A DNA stretch of 64,000 bases from Brevundimonas sp. (GCF_003248455.1 NZ_QFNM01000022.1:1-64000), one strand, 5' to 3'; counted from the stretch's first letter, positions 53,870 through 63,712 are shown. Numbers and translations are program-made. Notes: generated from the sequence alone by a model not told the origin.

Positions 53870-54280
53870 TTACTGCGGCCGAATCGCCTTCACTTCGCCC
53901 GCGCTGCCTGTAACGACCAGATCAAACTCGACCCGGTCGCCGACCTTCGCCTGGTCAATCAGGGCGGGTGACGCCGCGAAGCCCATGGTCATCGCGGGCC
54001 ATTCCAGACTGGCGATCGGCTCGTGCTCGATCGTGATCTTGCCGCCCTCCGCGTCGATGGCCGAAATCACCCCGCGCGCGGTCGCGGACTCCTCTCCGGC
54101 CGCCGACGACATGGCGTCCATCTCCGCCGGCGCCGCGGGGGCAACGGCGGAACCGGTGGCGGCTGGGGTTTCCGTCTCCGTCGCCGGCTGCTGACTGCAG
54201 GCCGCCAGGGCAATGACCGCCCCGGCTGACAGGCTCAGGCCGAGGGCGAGCCTGGCCGACTTCACGAACAGGTTTTTCAT
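53870..54280 (-). CDS. cusF: CusF-like periplasmic copper-binding lipoprotein
   Basis: A 136-residue protein with a lipobox (LAACSQQ, Cys 28). The CusF-type domain reads KITIEHEPIASLEWPAMTMGF, giving His, Trp, Met and Met in the order used by CusF to bind Cu(I)/Ag(I), and ends VEFDLVVTGSAGEVKAIRPQ. It delivers metal to CusB or CusA. Its start overlaps the cusA stop by four bases. Confidence 0.9.
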   Translation of the reverse strand: MKNLFVKSARLALGLSLSAGAVIALAACSQQPATETETPAATGSAVAPAAPAEMDAMSSAAGEESATARGVISAIDAEGGKITIEHEPIASLEWPAMTMGFAASPALIDQAKVGDRVEFDLVVTGSAGEVKAIRPQ

Positions 54281-57200
54281 AGGGTAGCTCCTTGGGTGGG
54301 GGTTTGGGTGGGACGTGATTTCCGGCGTCTCAGGAGGAGATAGCCGGCTGGGATGACGAGCATCGACAGGAGGGGCGCGGTGATCATGCCGCCAATGACT
54401 GGCGCCGCGATCCGGGTCATGATCTCCGACCCCGCGCCGTGGCCGATCAGGATCGGGAACAGACCGCCCAAGATCACGGCGACCGTCATCGCCTTGGGCC
54501 GGACCCGCAGAAGGGCGCCCTCGCGAACGGCCTCCTCGACCTGCTCCCGGTCGGGATCAGGTCCTCGATCCTTCAGCGCATGTTTGAGATAGATCAGCAT
54601 CACGACGCCGAACTCCGCCGACAGGCCAGCGAGGGCGATGAAGCCAACCCCGGTCGCGACCGACTGATCGAAGCCCATCAGATAGAGCAACCAGAAGCCG
54701 CCGGTCAGGGCGAATGGCAGGGTGCCCATGATGAGGAGGGCTTCGTCGAAGCGCCCGAAGGTCAGATAGAGCAGGATGAAGATGATCACGAGCGTGGCCG
54801 GAACCACGATCTTTAGCCGCTCGGCCGCCCGTTCCAGATATTCGAACTGGCCGGAGTAGGCGATGCTGACGCCCGGCGCGAGATCCACCTCGCTGGCGAC
54901 CGCCTGACGCAGATCGGCGACGACAGACGCGAGGTCGCGCCCCCGAGTGTCGACATAGACCCAGGTGGTCAGCCTGCCGTTCTCGGACTTGAGCATCGGC
55001 GGGCCGTCCGCGATCTGGATATTGGTGACCGTGCCAAGGGTGATCTGCTGGCCCGACGGCGTCAGCATCGGCAGGGCGCGCAGTTGCTCCAGACTGTCGC
55101 GCAATTCTCTCGGGTAACGGACGCTGATCGGATAGCGGGCGAGCCCCTCCACCGTCTGTCCGATCGTCTCGCCGCCCACGGCGCCCGATACGATCGATTG
55201 GACATCGGCGATGTTCAGGCCGTAGCGGGCCGCCGCGCGCCGGTCGATGTCGATGTCGACATAACGCCCGCCGGTCAGGCGTTCGGCCAAGGCGGAGGTC
55301 ACGCCCGGTACGGTCCTGGCGACATCGGCCACCTGGGCCGCGATACGGTCCATCGCGGCCAGGTCAGAGCCGGACACCTTGACGCCGACGGGGCTCTTGA
55401 TGCCCGTCGCCAGCATGTCGATGCGATTTCGGATGGGAGGGACCCAGACGTTGGACAGTCCGGGGACCTGAACCGCGCGATCGAGTTCTTCGATCAGTTT
55501 TTCCGGGGTCATGCCCGGCCGCCATTCATCGCGCGGCTTGAACTGGATGGTGGTCTCGAACATCTCCAGCGGAGCCGGATCCGTGGCGGTTTCCGCCCGG
55601 CCCGCCTTGCCGAACACGGTCGCCACTTCGGGCACGGTGCGGATCATCCGGTCCGTCTGTTGCAGCAGTTCCGCGGCCTTGGCCGGGGAGAGACCCGGCT
55701 GGGCCGAAGGCATATACAGCAGGTCGCCCTCGTCCATCGCCGGCATGAATTCGCCGCCGAGCTGGCTAAGAGGCCAGGCGGTGGTGGCGAAGATCAGCAA
55801 GGCTGCCACCAAGGTCTTTCTGGGATGATGCAGCACCCAGTCCAATGGCCCGCGATAGATGCGCGTGAGCCAGCGATTGATCGGATTGCTCTGTTCGGCC
55901 GGGATCCGTCCGCGGATCAGATAGCCCATCAGAACCGGCACGAGAGTGATGGACAGGATCGCCGCCGCCGCCATCGCATAGCTCTTGGTAAAGGCTAGGG
56001 GCGCGAACAGCCGGCCCTCCTGGGCCTGCAGGCTGAACACCGGGATGAACGACAGGGTGATGATCAGCAGGCTCAGGAACAGCGCGGGGCCGACCTCCAC
56101 GGCCGCCTCGGTGATGACCTTCCAGCGATCTTCGCCCGCCAGCTTTTCATCCGGGTGATCGTGTTCCCATCGTTCGATGTGTTTGTGGGCGTTCTCGATC
56201 ATGACCACCGCCGCATCCACCATGGCGCCGATGGCGATGGCGATGCCGCCCAGCGACATGATGTTGGCGTTCACGCCCTGAAGATTCATGATCAGGAAGG
56301 CCGCCAGGACGCCCAGCGGCAGGGTCAGGATGGCGACCAGCGCCGACCGGGCGTGCCAGAGGAACAGGCCGCAGACCAGGGCGACGACTATGAACTCCTC
56401 GATCAGCTTGCCGCTCAGATTGTCGATCGCCCGGTCGATGAGCTGCGAGCGATCGTAGGTCGTCACCACTTCGACTCCCGGGGGCAGTCCGGCTTTGAGC
56501 GTCTCGAGTTTCTCGGTCACGGCCGCGATCGTGGCGCGGGCGTTTGCGCCGGATCGAAGGATGACGACGCCGCCCGCGACCTCGCCTTCGCCGTTGAGCT
56601 CGGCTATGCCGCGTCTCATCTCCGGGCCGATCTGGATGGTCGCGACATCCCCGAGGCTGATCGGCACGCCTCCAGCCGCCGTGCGGAGCGGCACGGCCCG
56701 GAAGTCGTCGAGCTCGGTCAGATAGCCGTTGGCGCGGATCATGTATTCGGCTTCGGCGAGCTGGAGCACCGAGCCGCCCGTCTCGCCGTTGGCGCGCTGG
56801 AGAGCGTCCACCACCGCCTGATGGGTGACGCCGTAGGACGCGAGCCTGACGGGGTCGAGCACCACCTGGTATTGCCGCACCATGCCGCCCAGGCTGGCGA
56901 CCTCGGCGACCCCCGGCACGGTCTTCAGCTCGTAGCGGAGGAACCAATCCTGCAGGCTTCGCAATTGCGCCAGATCGTTGCGGCCTGTGCGATCGACCAG
57001 GGCGTATTCATAGACCCAGCCTACGCCGGTGGCGTCCGGACCAAGTGCCGGTTGGGCGGTCGCGGGAAGCCGCGCCTGCACCTGGCTGAGGTATTCGAGG
57101 ACCCGGGAACGCGCCCAGTAGAGGTCCGTCCCATCTTCGAACAGCACATAGACGAAGCTGTCGCCGAAGAAGGAATAGCCTCGAACCGTTCGCGCGCCGG

Positions 57201-57429
57201 GTACGGACAGCATGGTGGTCGCCAGAGGATAGGTGACCTGGTTCTCGACGATCTGGGGCGCCTGCCCCGGGTAGCTGGTGCGAATGATGACCTGCACGTC
57301 CGACAGGTCCGGCAAGGCGTCGACCGGCGTGCTGCGAACCGCGAACAGGCCGGCGGCGAGCAGGGCGACGGCGGCCATAAGGACGAGGAAGCGCCCCTTG
57401 ACCGAGGCGCGAATGACCGCGGCGATCAT
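54277..57429 (-). CDS. cusA: CusA Cu/Ag RND efflux pump
   Basis: A 1050-residue proton-driven transporter with about 12 spans. The span-4 signature AIAIGAMVDAAVVMIENAHK is that of the HME4 group (Cu(I), Ag(I)). SYPGQAPQIVENQVTYPL and FMPAMDEGDLLYMP are conserved CusA segments. It works with CusB and CusC. Overlaps cusB by four bases and cusF by four bases. Confidence 0.96.
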   Translation of the reverse strand: MIAAVIRASVKGRFLVLMAAVALLAAGLFAVRSTPVDALPDLSDVQVIIRTSYPGQAPQIVENQVTYPLATTMLSVPGARTVRGYSFFGDSFVYVLFEDGTDLYWARSRVLEYLSQVQARLPATAQPALGPDATGVGWVYEYALVDRTGRNDLAQLRSLQDWFLRYELKTVPGVAEVASLGGMVRQYQVVLDPVRLASYGVTHQAVVDALQRANGETGGSVLQLAEAEYMIRANGYLTELDDFRAVPLRTAAGGVPISLGDVATIQIGPEMRRGIAELNGEGEVAGGVVILRSGANARATIAAVTEKLETLKAGLPPGVEVVTTYDRSQLIDRAIDNLSGKLIEEFIVVALVCGLFLWHARSALVAILTLPLGVLAAFLIMNLQGVNANIMSLGGIAIAIGAMVDAAVVMIENAHKHIERWEHDHPDEKLAGEDRWKVITEAAVEVGPALFLSLLIITLSFIPVFSLQAQEGRLFAPLAFTKSYAMAAAAILSITLVPVLMGYLIRGRIPAEQSNPINRWLTRIYRGPLDWVLHHPRKTLVAALLIFATTAWPLSQLGGEFMPAMDEGDLLYMPSAQPGLSPAKAAELLQQTDRMIRTVPEVATVFGKAGRAETATDPAPLEMFETTIQFKPRDEWRPGMTPEKLIEELDRAVQVPGLSNVWVPPIRNRIDMLATGIKSPVGVKVSGSDLAAMDRIAAQVADVARTVPGVTSALAERLTGGRYVDIDIDRRAAARYGLNIADVQSIVSGAVGGETIGQTVEGLARYPISVRYPRELRDSLEQLRALPMLTPSGQQITLGTVTNIQIADGPPMLKSENGRLTTWVYVDTRGRDLASVVADLRQAVASEVDLAPGVSIAYSGQFEYLERAAERLKIVVPATLVIIFILLYLTFGRFDEALLIMGTLPFALTGGFWLLYLMGFDQSVATGVGFIALAGLSAEFGVVMLIYLKHALKDRGPDPDREQVEEAVREGALLRVRPKAMTVAVILGGLFPILIGHGAGSEIMTRIAAPVIGGMITAPLLSMLVIPAGYLLLRRRKSRPTQTPTQGATL

Positions 57430-58727
57430 TGGCTCGACCTCCCGCGCGAGGCGGGCGCGGCCATGGATGCGCCCGTTGGGGCGGCGGTGGCGGGCCGGGA
57501 CGTCGGGCCGATCGGCCGCGCCGTTACGCCTGACAGGCTGGCTTCGGAATCGATCAGGAACTGCCCCGACGCGACGATCCGTTCGCCTTCCCTGAGACCG
57601 GCGAGGATCTCGGTTTGCCCCCCGGCTTCTCGCCCGACACGGACCTCGGCCGGTTGATACCGGCCTTCCGGCCGGGCGAGCATGACAATGTCCCGTTCAC
57701 CCGTTCGGATCACCGCCTCGGTCGGCACGAGCAACGCCGTCGTCGAACCGCCGCCGAAGGTGATCCGGCCGAACATGCCGGGGCGCAAACGGCCCCCGCG
57801 ATTGGCCATTTCGATCCGTCCCGTGACCGTGCGGCTGTCGCCGACGAGTTCCGGCAACAGGGCGGTCAGACGACCCGTGAACCGCTCTCCCGGGAACGCG
57901 GTCAAAGCCACCTCGACGGACTGTCCGACCCTTAGCCGGCTCCCCAGCGCCTCCGGGATGGCGGCATTGACCCAGACGGTGGCCAGGCCGTTGATCTCGG
58001 CCAAGGTCATGCCTTGGGTCACGCTCATGCCGGCGCGCACGCCCAGGGTCTTGATCACGCCGCCAGTGGGCGTTGAGATCGTGATCGTGTTTCGCGCCCG
58101 CCCGCTGCGCTCCACCGAGGCGATCAGGCTCTCGGACATGCCCATCAGCACCAGTCGCTGCCGCGCCGCCTGGATCAGGGGCGTGTTGCCGGTGCGCCGT
58201 ACGGCCAGATATTCCGTCTGGGCGCCGCCCCAGGTCGGGATGAGCAAATCGACCAGAGGCGCGCCCGCAGCGATGACATCGCCCGGCGCGCGGTTGTAGA
58301 CTCGCTGCACGAAGCCGTCGGCCCGCGACTGGACCACGGCGATGTCGCGTTCATTGTAATCGACCACCGCCGTGGCGCTGAGATCGCCCTCGAGAACGCC
58401 ACGGCGGGCTGTGGCATACCGGACCCCCAGATTCTGGCTCAGCGCCGGATCGATCCGGACGCCCGGGGTGGCGTTGGTTCCCCCCTCATCCGCATATTTG
58501 GGGATGGTATCCATGTTCATCGACGACTTCCCCGGTCCCGGGTATCGTTCGTTCGGAACCATGGGATCGTACCAGTAGAGGATCTCGCGCTCCCCTCCTC
58601 CCTCGGCGGTCCCGTCGGCGGCCCCGTCCAGGCGCGGGGCGATGACGACGCCGGCCCCGACGCCGACCCCGACCAGAAGAAGCGCGCCCATGGCGATGCC
58701 CAGGCGTCTGTTGCGAAGGGCGTTCAT
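57426..58727 (-). CDS. cusB: CusB periplasmic adaptor
   Basis: A 433-residue membrane fusion protein with an N-terminal anchor (about 8-28). The segment YWYDPMVPNERYPGPGKSSM with following NMDTIPKY (about 49-80) is the heavy-metal-binding motif that precedes the adaptor core in CusB, carrying several Met. Barrel-sandwich and beta-barrel segments follow (SPTGGVIKTLGVRAGMSV-like STPTGGVIKTLGV). It takes Cu/Ag from CusF and opens CusA. Confidence 0.94.
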   Translation of the reverse strand: MNALRNRRLGIAMGALLLVGVGVGAGVVIAPRLDGAADGTAEGGGEREILYWYDPMVPNERYPGPGKSSMNMDTIPKYADEGGTNATPGVRIDPALSQNLGVRYATARRGVLEGDLSATAVVDYNERDIAVVQSRADGFVQRVYNRAPGDVIAAGAPLVDLLIPTWGGAQTEYLAVRRTGNTPLIQAARQRLVLMGMSESLIASVERSGRARNTITISTPTGGVIKTLGVRAGMSVTQGMTLAEINGLATVWVNAAIPEALGSRLRVGQSVEVALTAFPGERFTGRLTALLPELVGDSRTVTGRIEMANRGGRLRPGMFGRITFGGGSTTALLVPTEAVIRTGERDIVMLARPEGRYQPAEVRVGREAGGQTEILAGLREGERIVASGQFLIDSEASLSGVTARPIGPTSRPATAAPTGASMAAPASRGRSSQ

Positions 58728-60085
58728 CGGTCGGTGTTCCCATAGGTGAGACTGATCTGGACCACCTGGCGCATCACGGCGGCCTCGCGATCGAGCGTGT
58801 CGAGCCGGGCGTTCGCCACGGCGGTGAAGGCTTCGAGAACTTCAACGATGCCCGCCCTGCCCGCCGCATAGCTCGCGGTTTCGAGATCGGAACGCTGAAG
58901 GACGTTGGGCAGAACGACGTCGCGCGACCGGACCCATTGATCGTGAGCGGTCGCGTATTCGGCCAAGGCGCTCCTCAGCGAAGCAGTCAACAGACGCTCA
59001 GCGTCCTCACGCTCGGCGGTGACCCGCAGCGCATCAGCGGCGCGCGCGGCGATGACGGGATCCTGCCTTCGACCGGGAAAGATCGGCAGCCGCACGCTCG
59101 CTCCGACGGAGAACAGATCGCCGAACCGCTCATCGCGGCGGGCGTAGCTGGCTTGGAACGACCAGTCCGGGCGACGTCCTGCGCGCGCCAGATCGACCTC
59201 GGCGTCGGCGCGCCGCGCCGCGGCGCCATAGACGCGCACGGCCGGCAGCCGGGCGATGCCGTCCCGCAAGGCGGCCAGGTCGAGATCGTCTTGCGGCGGC
59301 GCGCCCGCCGTTTCGGGATCGTTATCGCCCGTCCAGCGCGCCAGCTCAGACCGGGCCTTCTCCAAGTCGGCGACGAGCCGGCTGCGGCGATCGTCCAAAT
59401 TAGCCTTGAGCTGGACCGGACCGAGGGCGTTCGCCGACCGATAGGCGCCCGATGCGACTCCGGCGGGCGCGGTGTTCCACAGCGGCTCAAGGGTTTTCAG
59501 AACGTCATCCAGGGCCGCGAGGCGGCGTTCGGCGTAGAAGAGGTCGATCCAGGCCAGTCCCGTTGCGATCTGGACCTCCCGCCGCGCGACGGACTCCTCG
59601 GCGCCGGCGATGCCGATCTGCGCCTCGGCGATGTCTCGCTCGGCGCGACGGCGCGCGCGGCTCGGCACGTCCTGCTCGACGCCGATCCTGAGCATGGTGA
59701 AGTCGTCCTGGTCGAATTGGCCCGTGAACGGCCCGGTCACCGGAAACCCGTCGAGGCCGAACGTGAGACGCGGATCCGGCAGCCGGCCGGCGGCCCGCGC
59801 CGCCGCACGCGCGGCGTCCACCCCCAGGGCGCTGGCTCTGAGGCCGGGCGCTCCGGCCGCCGCGCGGGCCAGGGCCTCGTCGAAGGTCTGGGGGTCGGCC
59901 TTGGAAGGCGCGGTCCAGACGCTCACGAGCAAAATGGAAGCCGGGAGGATCGCCCAGCTTGCGATCAGAGCACGGCGCGCGGACGGCGCCGAAACCTCGG
60001 CGCGTCGCGTTAGGACGCGCGGCCGGCGGACACGGGGCGGCGGACACGCAGACGCGCGTATCGCCGACCTCAAACGAATGGTCAT
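58724..60085 (-). CDS. cusC: CusC outer-membrane efflux channel (TolC family)
   Basis: A 453-residue TolC-fold protein. The ATG at 60085 has a GAGGA site; the open frame continues to 60181 without one. The long Arg-rich N-terminus (about 1-35) comes before a hydrophobic signal segment ending at about PSKADP, so the signal peptide is unusually long. The core has LRIGVEQDVPSRARR and Ala-rich helices. Stop overlaps the cusB start by four bases. Confidence 0.88.
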   Translation of the reverse strand: MTIRLRSAIRASACPPPRVRRPRVLTRRAEVSAPSARRALIASWAILPASILLVSVWTAPSKADPQTFDEALARAAAGAPGLRASALGVDAARAAARAAGRLPDPRLTFGLDGFPVTGPFTGQFDQDDFTMLRIGVEQDVPSRARRRAERDIAEAQIGIAGAEESVARREVQIATGLAWIDLFYAERRLAALDDVLKTLEPLWNTAPAGVASGAYRSANALGPVQLKANLDDRRSRLVADLEKARSELARWTGDNDPETAGAPPQDDLDLAALRDGIARLPAVRVYGAAARRADAEVDLARAGRRPDWSFQASYARRDERFGDLFSVGASVRLPIFPGRRQDPVIAARAADALRVTAEREDAERLLTASLRSALAEYATAHDQWVRSRDVVLPNVLQRSDLETASYAAGRAGIVEVLEAFTAVANARLDTLDREAAVMRQVVQISLTYGNTDR

Positions 60086-60204
60086 GGAATTCCTCGAAAC
60101 CACTTGACCCGCCTTGAGGGCGGGACATCGGCGAAGGGCTCGGATCGATCGATCGGCGGTCGCCCGCGCAACGGCGCTCACGGCCTTCGATCAGCGGAAG
60201 CGGT

Positions 60205-60567
60205 CTACGCCAGCCGTTTCGGCGGATTCTTCAGTGGAAGCGGGCCTGCGCCCTCTCGCACGACATCGACGGCTGCGAACCGGAGTCCCCGCGGAGCCGA
60301 AGGCCGTTGAACGGTCGGCGCCGGCGGCATGGGCGCCGCGACGGCGGCGCAGCCCATCTTGGCGATGCAGTCGGGCGTCATCTCGTCGCAAGGGCTAGTA
60401 GCGCCGCCGGAAGGCCCGTCCGCCATCACCATCATCTCGGCGCAATCCATGTCCGCCATGCCGCCCGTCGCTTCGAATACCTGGAACGGCGTGGCGTGCG
60501 CGGACGACTGGCCGACGAAGCCGGCCACCGCCAGGGCGAACAGAAGGGTGCGGACGAGGTTCCACAT
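60205..60567 (-). CDS. Met/Cys-rich secreted peptide of the cus operon
   Basis: A 120-residue protein with a signal peptide (about 1-24, ending SSAHA). The mature part has GGMADMDCAEMMVMADG and CDEMTPDCIAKMGCAAV, four Cys and many Met, well suited to Cu(I)/Ag(I). No family recognised with confidence; it occupies the position CzcI-like peptides take in czc operons. First gene before cusC, 119 bases apart. The start codon may be almost leaderless (see promoter 60576-60604). Confidence 0.7.
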   Translation of the reverse strand: MWNLVRTLLFALAVAGFVGQSSAHATPFQVFEATGGMADMDCAEMMVMADGPSGGATSPCDEMTPDCIAKMGCAAVAAPMPPAPTVQRPSAPRGLRFAAVDVVREGAGPLPLKNPPKRLA

Positions 60568-60575
60568 GCGCGGTC

Positions 60576-60604
60576 ATCCCACGCCCGTCGGCCGGCCGTG
60601 TCAA
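60576..60604 (-). promoter_or_regulatory. Possible promoter of the cus operon
   Basis: TTGACA on the minus strand (60604-60599) and TGGGAT (60581-60576) with a 17-base spacer. The predicted start lies within a few bases of the ATG at 60567, suggesting a leaderless transcript. The -10 is weak. Confidence 0.4.
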
Positions 60605-60739
60605 GCGACCGACGGGCTGGCGTCGGGCGCGCGCAACGCAATGCTCCGGATCAGCGCGCGCCCGCCCGCAGTTCGAACGAGGGATTCAACCCCGGCGCCC
60701 GTATAACTCATTGAACCCCTCTGGTTTCGGAGCCTCCCT

Positions 60740-61102
60740 ATGACCACTCGCAAAATCCTTTCCGTCGTCGGCGCGGTCGGCGCCCTGCTGTTGGGGGCGA
60801 CGCAGGCTGCCGCCCACGCGCGCGTCGTCGCCTCCAACCCGGCGGCGAGCGCGAGCATCGCCTCGCCGCGTTCGCTGACGGTCACCTTCAGCGAACGCGT
60901 CGTTCCCGCTTTCTCGGGCCTCGAGGTCGTGAACGCCGCCGGTGCCAAATTCCCGGTCGCGACCACCGTCTCCGATGACGGCATGACCGTTTCGGGACGG
61001 ACGGCGCGACCGCTCGCGGCCGGCGCCTACAGCCTCAACTGGCATGCCGCCTCCGCCGACGGCCACCGTATGACCGGCGCCATCGCCTTCACGGTACGCT
61101 GA
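60740..61102 (+). CDS. copC: Periplasmic copper-binding protein CopC
   Basis: A 120-residue protein with signal peptide cleaved before HARVVASNPA, so that His becomes residue 1, the Cu(II) ligand. ADGHRMTGAIAFTV supplies the second His. The Met-rich Cu(I) loop of Pseudomonas CopC is absent, which indicates a Cu(II)-only type. Divergent from the cus operon; copD starts seven bases after. Confidence 0.94.
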   Translation: MTTRKILSVVGAVGALLLGATQAAAHARVVASNPAASASIASPRSLTVTFSERVVPAFSGLEVVNAAGAKFPVATTVSDDGMTVSGRTARPLAAGAYSLNWHAASADGHRMTGAIAFTVR

Positions 61103-61108
61103 CCCATC

Positions 61109-62044
61109 GTGCTCGACGTTCTGGTCATCCTGCTCCGGCTCGCGCAGTACGGCGGCGCTGTCGTCCTGCTCGGGACCCCGCTGTTCCTACTCTACGGCTT
61201 GCGCGGGTCGGACGGGCTGCTCCTCGGCTGGACGAGACCCTTGCTGCTCAGCGCGGCGGCCGTGGTCGCCATGGGCTCGGCCGCCGCGCTAGTGGCCCAG
61301 ACCGCTGTAATGGCAGGGTCGCTGACTGAAGGTCTCAAGCCGGCGACGCTCGGCTTCATGATCACGGGCACGAGCCTCGGGCCCGCCTTTCTCGTCAGGA
61401 CGCTGGCCGCATTGCTCGCGCTTCTTGCGCTCATCCAAGACAAGCCGTCCCGCGGCCTGTGGGGATTCGTCGCCGTCGCCGGTCTGATCGTCGGCGCCAG
61501 CTTCGCCTGGACGGGACACGGCGCGGCCACCGAAGGCGCCGGGCGCTATGTGCATCTGACGGCCGCTATTTTGCACAGCTGGGCGGCGGCGGTGTGGCTC
61601 GGCGCGCTCGCGGCGCTGCTTATCCTGACCTTCGGGCGACGGTCAAAAACGGTTGATAGCGACAGGATCCTTCATCGAGCGCTTCACGGATTTGCCGGCG
61701 TCGGAACCGCATCGGTCGCCGTCCTGGTTCTGAGCGGACTGGTGAACAGCTGGTTCATGGTCGGGCCAGATCGTATCGCCGGCCTGCTAAGCACGCCCTA
61801 CGGTCTGCTGTTGACGGGCAAGCTGGTTCTCTTCGCGCTCATGCTGGTTCTGGCGGCCGCGAACCGCTTTCATCTGACCCCCGACCTCGGCAGCGCCCTC
61901 GACGATCCCGAGGATCTAGGCCCCGCCATTTCACGGCTGAAACGCAGCTTGGCGATGGAAACCCTCCTCGCGCTGGGGCTGCTGGCCCTGGTGTCCATCA
62001 TGGGAACCCTGGCTCCGGTCTCGGCCATGGACATGGCGATGTAG
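61109..62044 (+). CDS. copD: Copper membrane protein CopD
   Basis: A 311-residue protein with eight hydrophobic spans, starting with GTG. LRLAQYGGAVVLLGTPLF, WTGHGAATEG (His) and HLTAAILHSWAAAVWLGAL (His) are CopD features. It works with CopC, probably in copper uptake or redistribution across the inner membrane. Confidence 0.92.
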   Translation: MLDVLVILLRLAQYGGAVVLLGTPLFLLYGLRGSDGLLLGWTRPLLLSAAAVVAMGSAAALVAQTAVMAGSLTEGLKPATLGFMITGTSLGPAFLVRTLAALLALLALIQDKPSRGLWGFVAVAGLIVGASFAWTGHGAATEGAGRYVHLTAAILHSWAAAVWLGALAALLILTFGRRSKTVDSDRILHRALHGFAGVGTASVAVLVLSGLVNSWFMVGPDRIAGLLSTPYGLLLTGKLVLFALMLVLAAANRFHLTPDLGSALDDPEDLGPAISRLKRSLAMETLLALGLLALVSIMGTLAPVSAMDMAM

Positions 62045-62158
62045 CCTCTGGCGCGCGCCGACTTCGCTGGAGCTGCGTGTCGGCTTGGGGACCGGCAAAT
62101 GGCCGTTGTCCCGGCCGTCGGGAACCGCCTAGACTGGTCAGAAATCGGGGGAGGCGGC

Positions 62159-63430
62159 GTGCAGGAGCGACTTCGGGATCTTATTGGAGAGTGGCGGCGA
62201 GACCCGGCTGCGACCTATCAGACGTGGTTCCTGTGGGACGAGCGTCTAAAGAATTTCCGCTCGATCCGTCGCGGCATCGGTCAAGTCGTCGAGGAGATCG
62301 AAGCTGGCCAGTTCGGCGTGGCCTATCGCGGGTCGTCGCTGGAGACGATCGTTCACTCGGTCGCCGAACAACGGCAGATCTTCAAGGGCGCGGATCATGC
62401 CTTCCTCTGGAAACCCAAACTCCGCATCCCGGACATCTACGAAAATCCGGCCAATCAACGCGCTTTCGGCCGGCTTTTGCATCACTGCAGCTGTTGTTCG
62501 ACGGAAACGGAAATTCTCACGGGCATCCGCACGATCGACCAGCTCCGAATCAAGGGCCTCGGGCCCGCAGTAGCCAACCTGATCTATTTTCTTCACCCTA
62601 CCCACGTTTCGCCGTTTAATACCGCGATCGTCAACGGCTACAATGCGATCACCGGATCAAAGGTCAAGCTCGGGAGCTGGGAGCACTACCTTGCGATGCG
62701 GCAAGGAATTTTGGCCCTCAACGCTCGCTACAGCGATCTTCTGTCCAACGATCTCGGGGCGATCGCGGGCTTCCTGTTCGACGTGGGCTCCGGCCGTTAT
62801 CCCGCGCCGCCCCTGGACGACGAGAGTCTGTCCGCCAGCGGCTGGGACGCGCGGCTGGCCGAAGCGCGCGCCGAAGCGGTCAAGTTCGAGAAGACCGCGC
62901 TCCAGCAGGGCGAGACGGACCGGACCCACACAGAGATCCAGGCCTGGGTCCGTGATCTGGGTCGCGCGCTGGGCTACAGGGTCTGGATCGCGTCCAATGA
63001 CCGCGGGCGCCAGCACGAGGGCGCACGCCTGAGCGAGGGCTGCCTAGAACAACTACCGCCGTCGCTGGCGAACGGTCCAGGCGCCGAGTCCATCCGGCTG
63101 ATCGACGTACTCTGGCTGGAGGGAGACGCGGACCGCGTGGCGGCCGCCTTCGAGGTCGAGCATTCCACCACGATCTACTCCGGTGTCGTGCGAATGCTGG
63201 ACCTCGCCCTGTCAGGCGAACTAAACATCTCCGCCGGCCTTTTCCTGGTCGCTCCCGACAGCCGCGAAAACGATGTGCGGGCGCAGTTGCAACGTCCGGC
63301 CTTCAGCCGGATCGCCGATCTCAATGTGCGCTATCTGCCCTACGGAGAACTGGAACGGCACCGGGCATCAATCGCCCGCTTCGGAACCGGTCTCAGGGCT
63401 CTGACCGAGATTTCGCACCGCGTGACCTGA
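62159..63430 (+). CDS. HhH-like plus PD-(D/E)XK-like nuclease protein, uncharacterised
   Basis: A 423-residue protein from the GTG at 62159, with a GGGGGAGG site five bases upstream (an ATG at 62099 is possible). The N-terminal half has IDQLRIKGLGPAVANLIYFL, helix-hairpin-helix-like as in DNA glycosylases, and a VSPFNTAIVNGYNAI helix. The C-terminal half has RLIDVLWLEGDADRVAAAFEVEHSTTIYSGVVRMLDL, in which D...E-V-E fits the PD-(D/E)XK nuclease or restriction-like fold. No signal peptide. Suggests DNA defence or repair. No partner methyltransferase next to it. Confidence 0.6.
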   Translation: MQERLRDLIGEWRRDPAATYQTWFLWDERLKNFRSIRRGIGQVVEEIEAGQFGVAYRGSSLETIVHSVAEQRQIFKGADHAFLWKPKLRIPDIYENPANQRAFGRLLHHCSCCSTETEILTGIRTIDQLRIKGLGPAVANLIYFLHPTHVSPFNTAIVNGYNAITGSKVKLGSWEHYLAMRQGILALNARYSDLLSNDLGAIAGFLFDVGSGRYPAPPLDDESLSASGWDARLAEARAEAVKFEKTALQQGETDRTHTEIQAWVRDLGRALGYRVWIASNDRGRQHEGARLSEGCLEQLPPSLANGPGAESIRLIDVLWLEGDADRVAAAFEVEHSTTIYSGVVRMLDLALSGELNISAGLFLVAPDSRENDVRAQLQRPAFSRIADLNVRYLPYGELERHRASIARFGTGLRALTEISHRVT

Positions 63431-63712
63431 TCGTCGGTGACTGGCCCGCCTCGCATCCAGGTCGTTCTGGCTCACAGGCCTGATAGGCAAGAGCGCGATC
63501 CTCCAGCCGCACCCGCCAGGTGATCAGCATGGCATTAAGCGCGGTGAACACCACTGCTATCCAGACCTGGCCGAAAACCAGCGGCAACATGGCGATCTCA
63601 AGAGATGCGATCCAGTAGTTGGGATGACGAATGACCCGGAAGGGCCGGATCGGACTAGCGGCGCGCCGGGCAGGTGATGATCCGAGTGGTCCAAAACCGG
63701 CCAAGGTCGCGA
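63393..63712 (-). pseudogene. Isoprenylcysteine methyltransferase-like gene, C-terminal remnant
   Basis: RVIRHPNYWIASLEIAMLPLVFGQVW and LNAMLITWRVRLEDRALAY are the C-terminal half of an ICMT-like membrane enzyme, the usual partner of bacterial type III polyketide synthases. Its N-terminal half is absent; upstream DNA is the truncated synthase in another frame. Its stop overlaps the end of the convergent nuclease-like gene. Confidence 0.7.
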
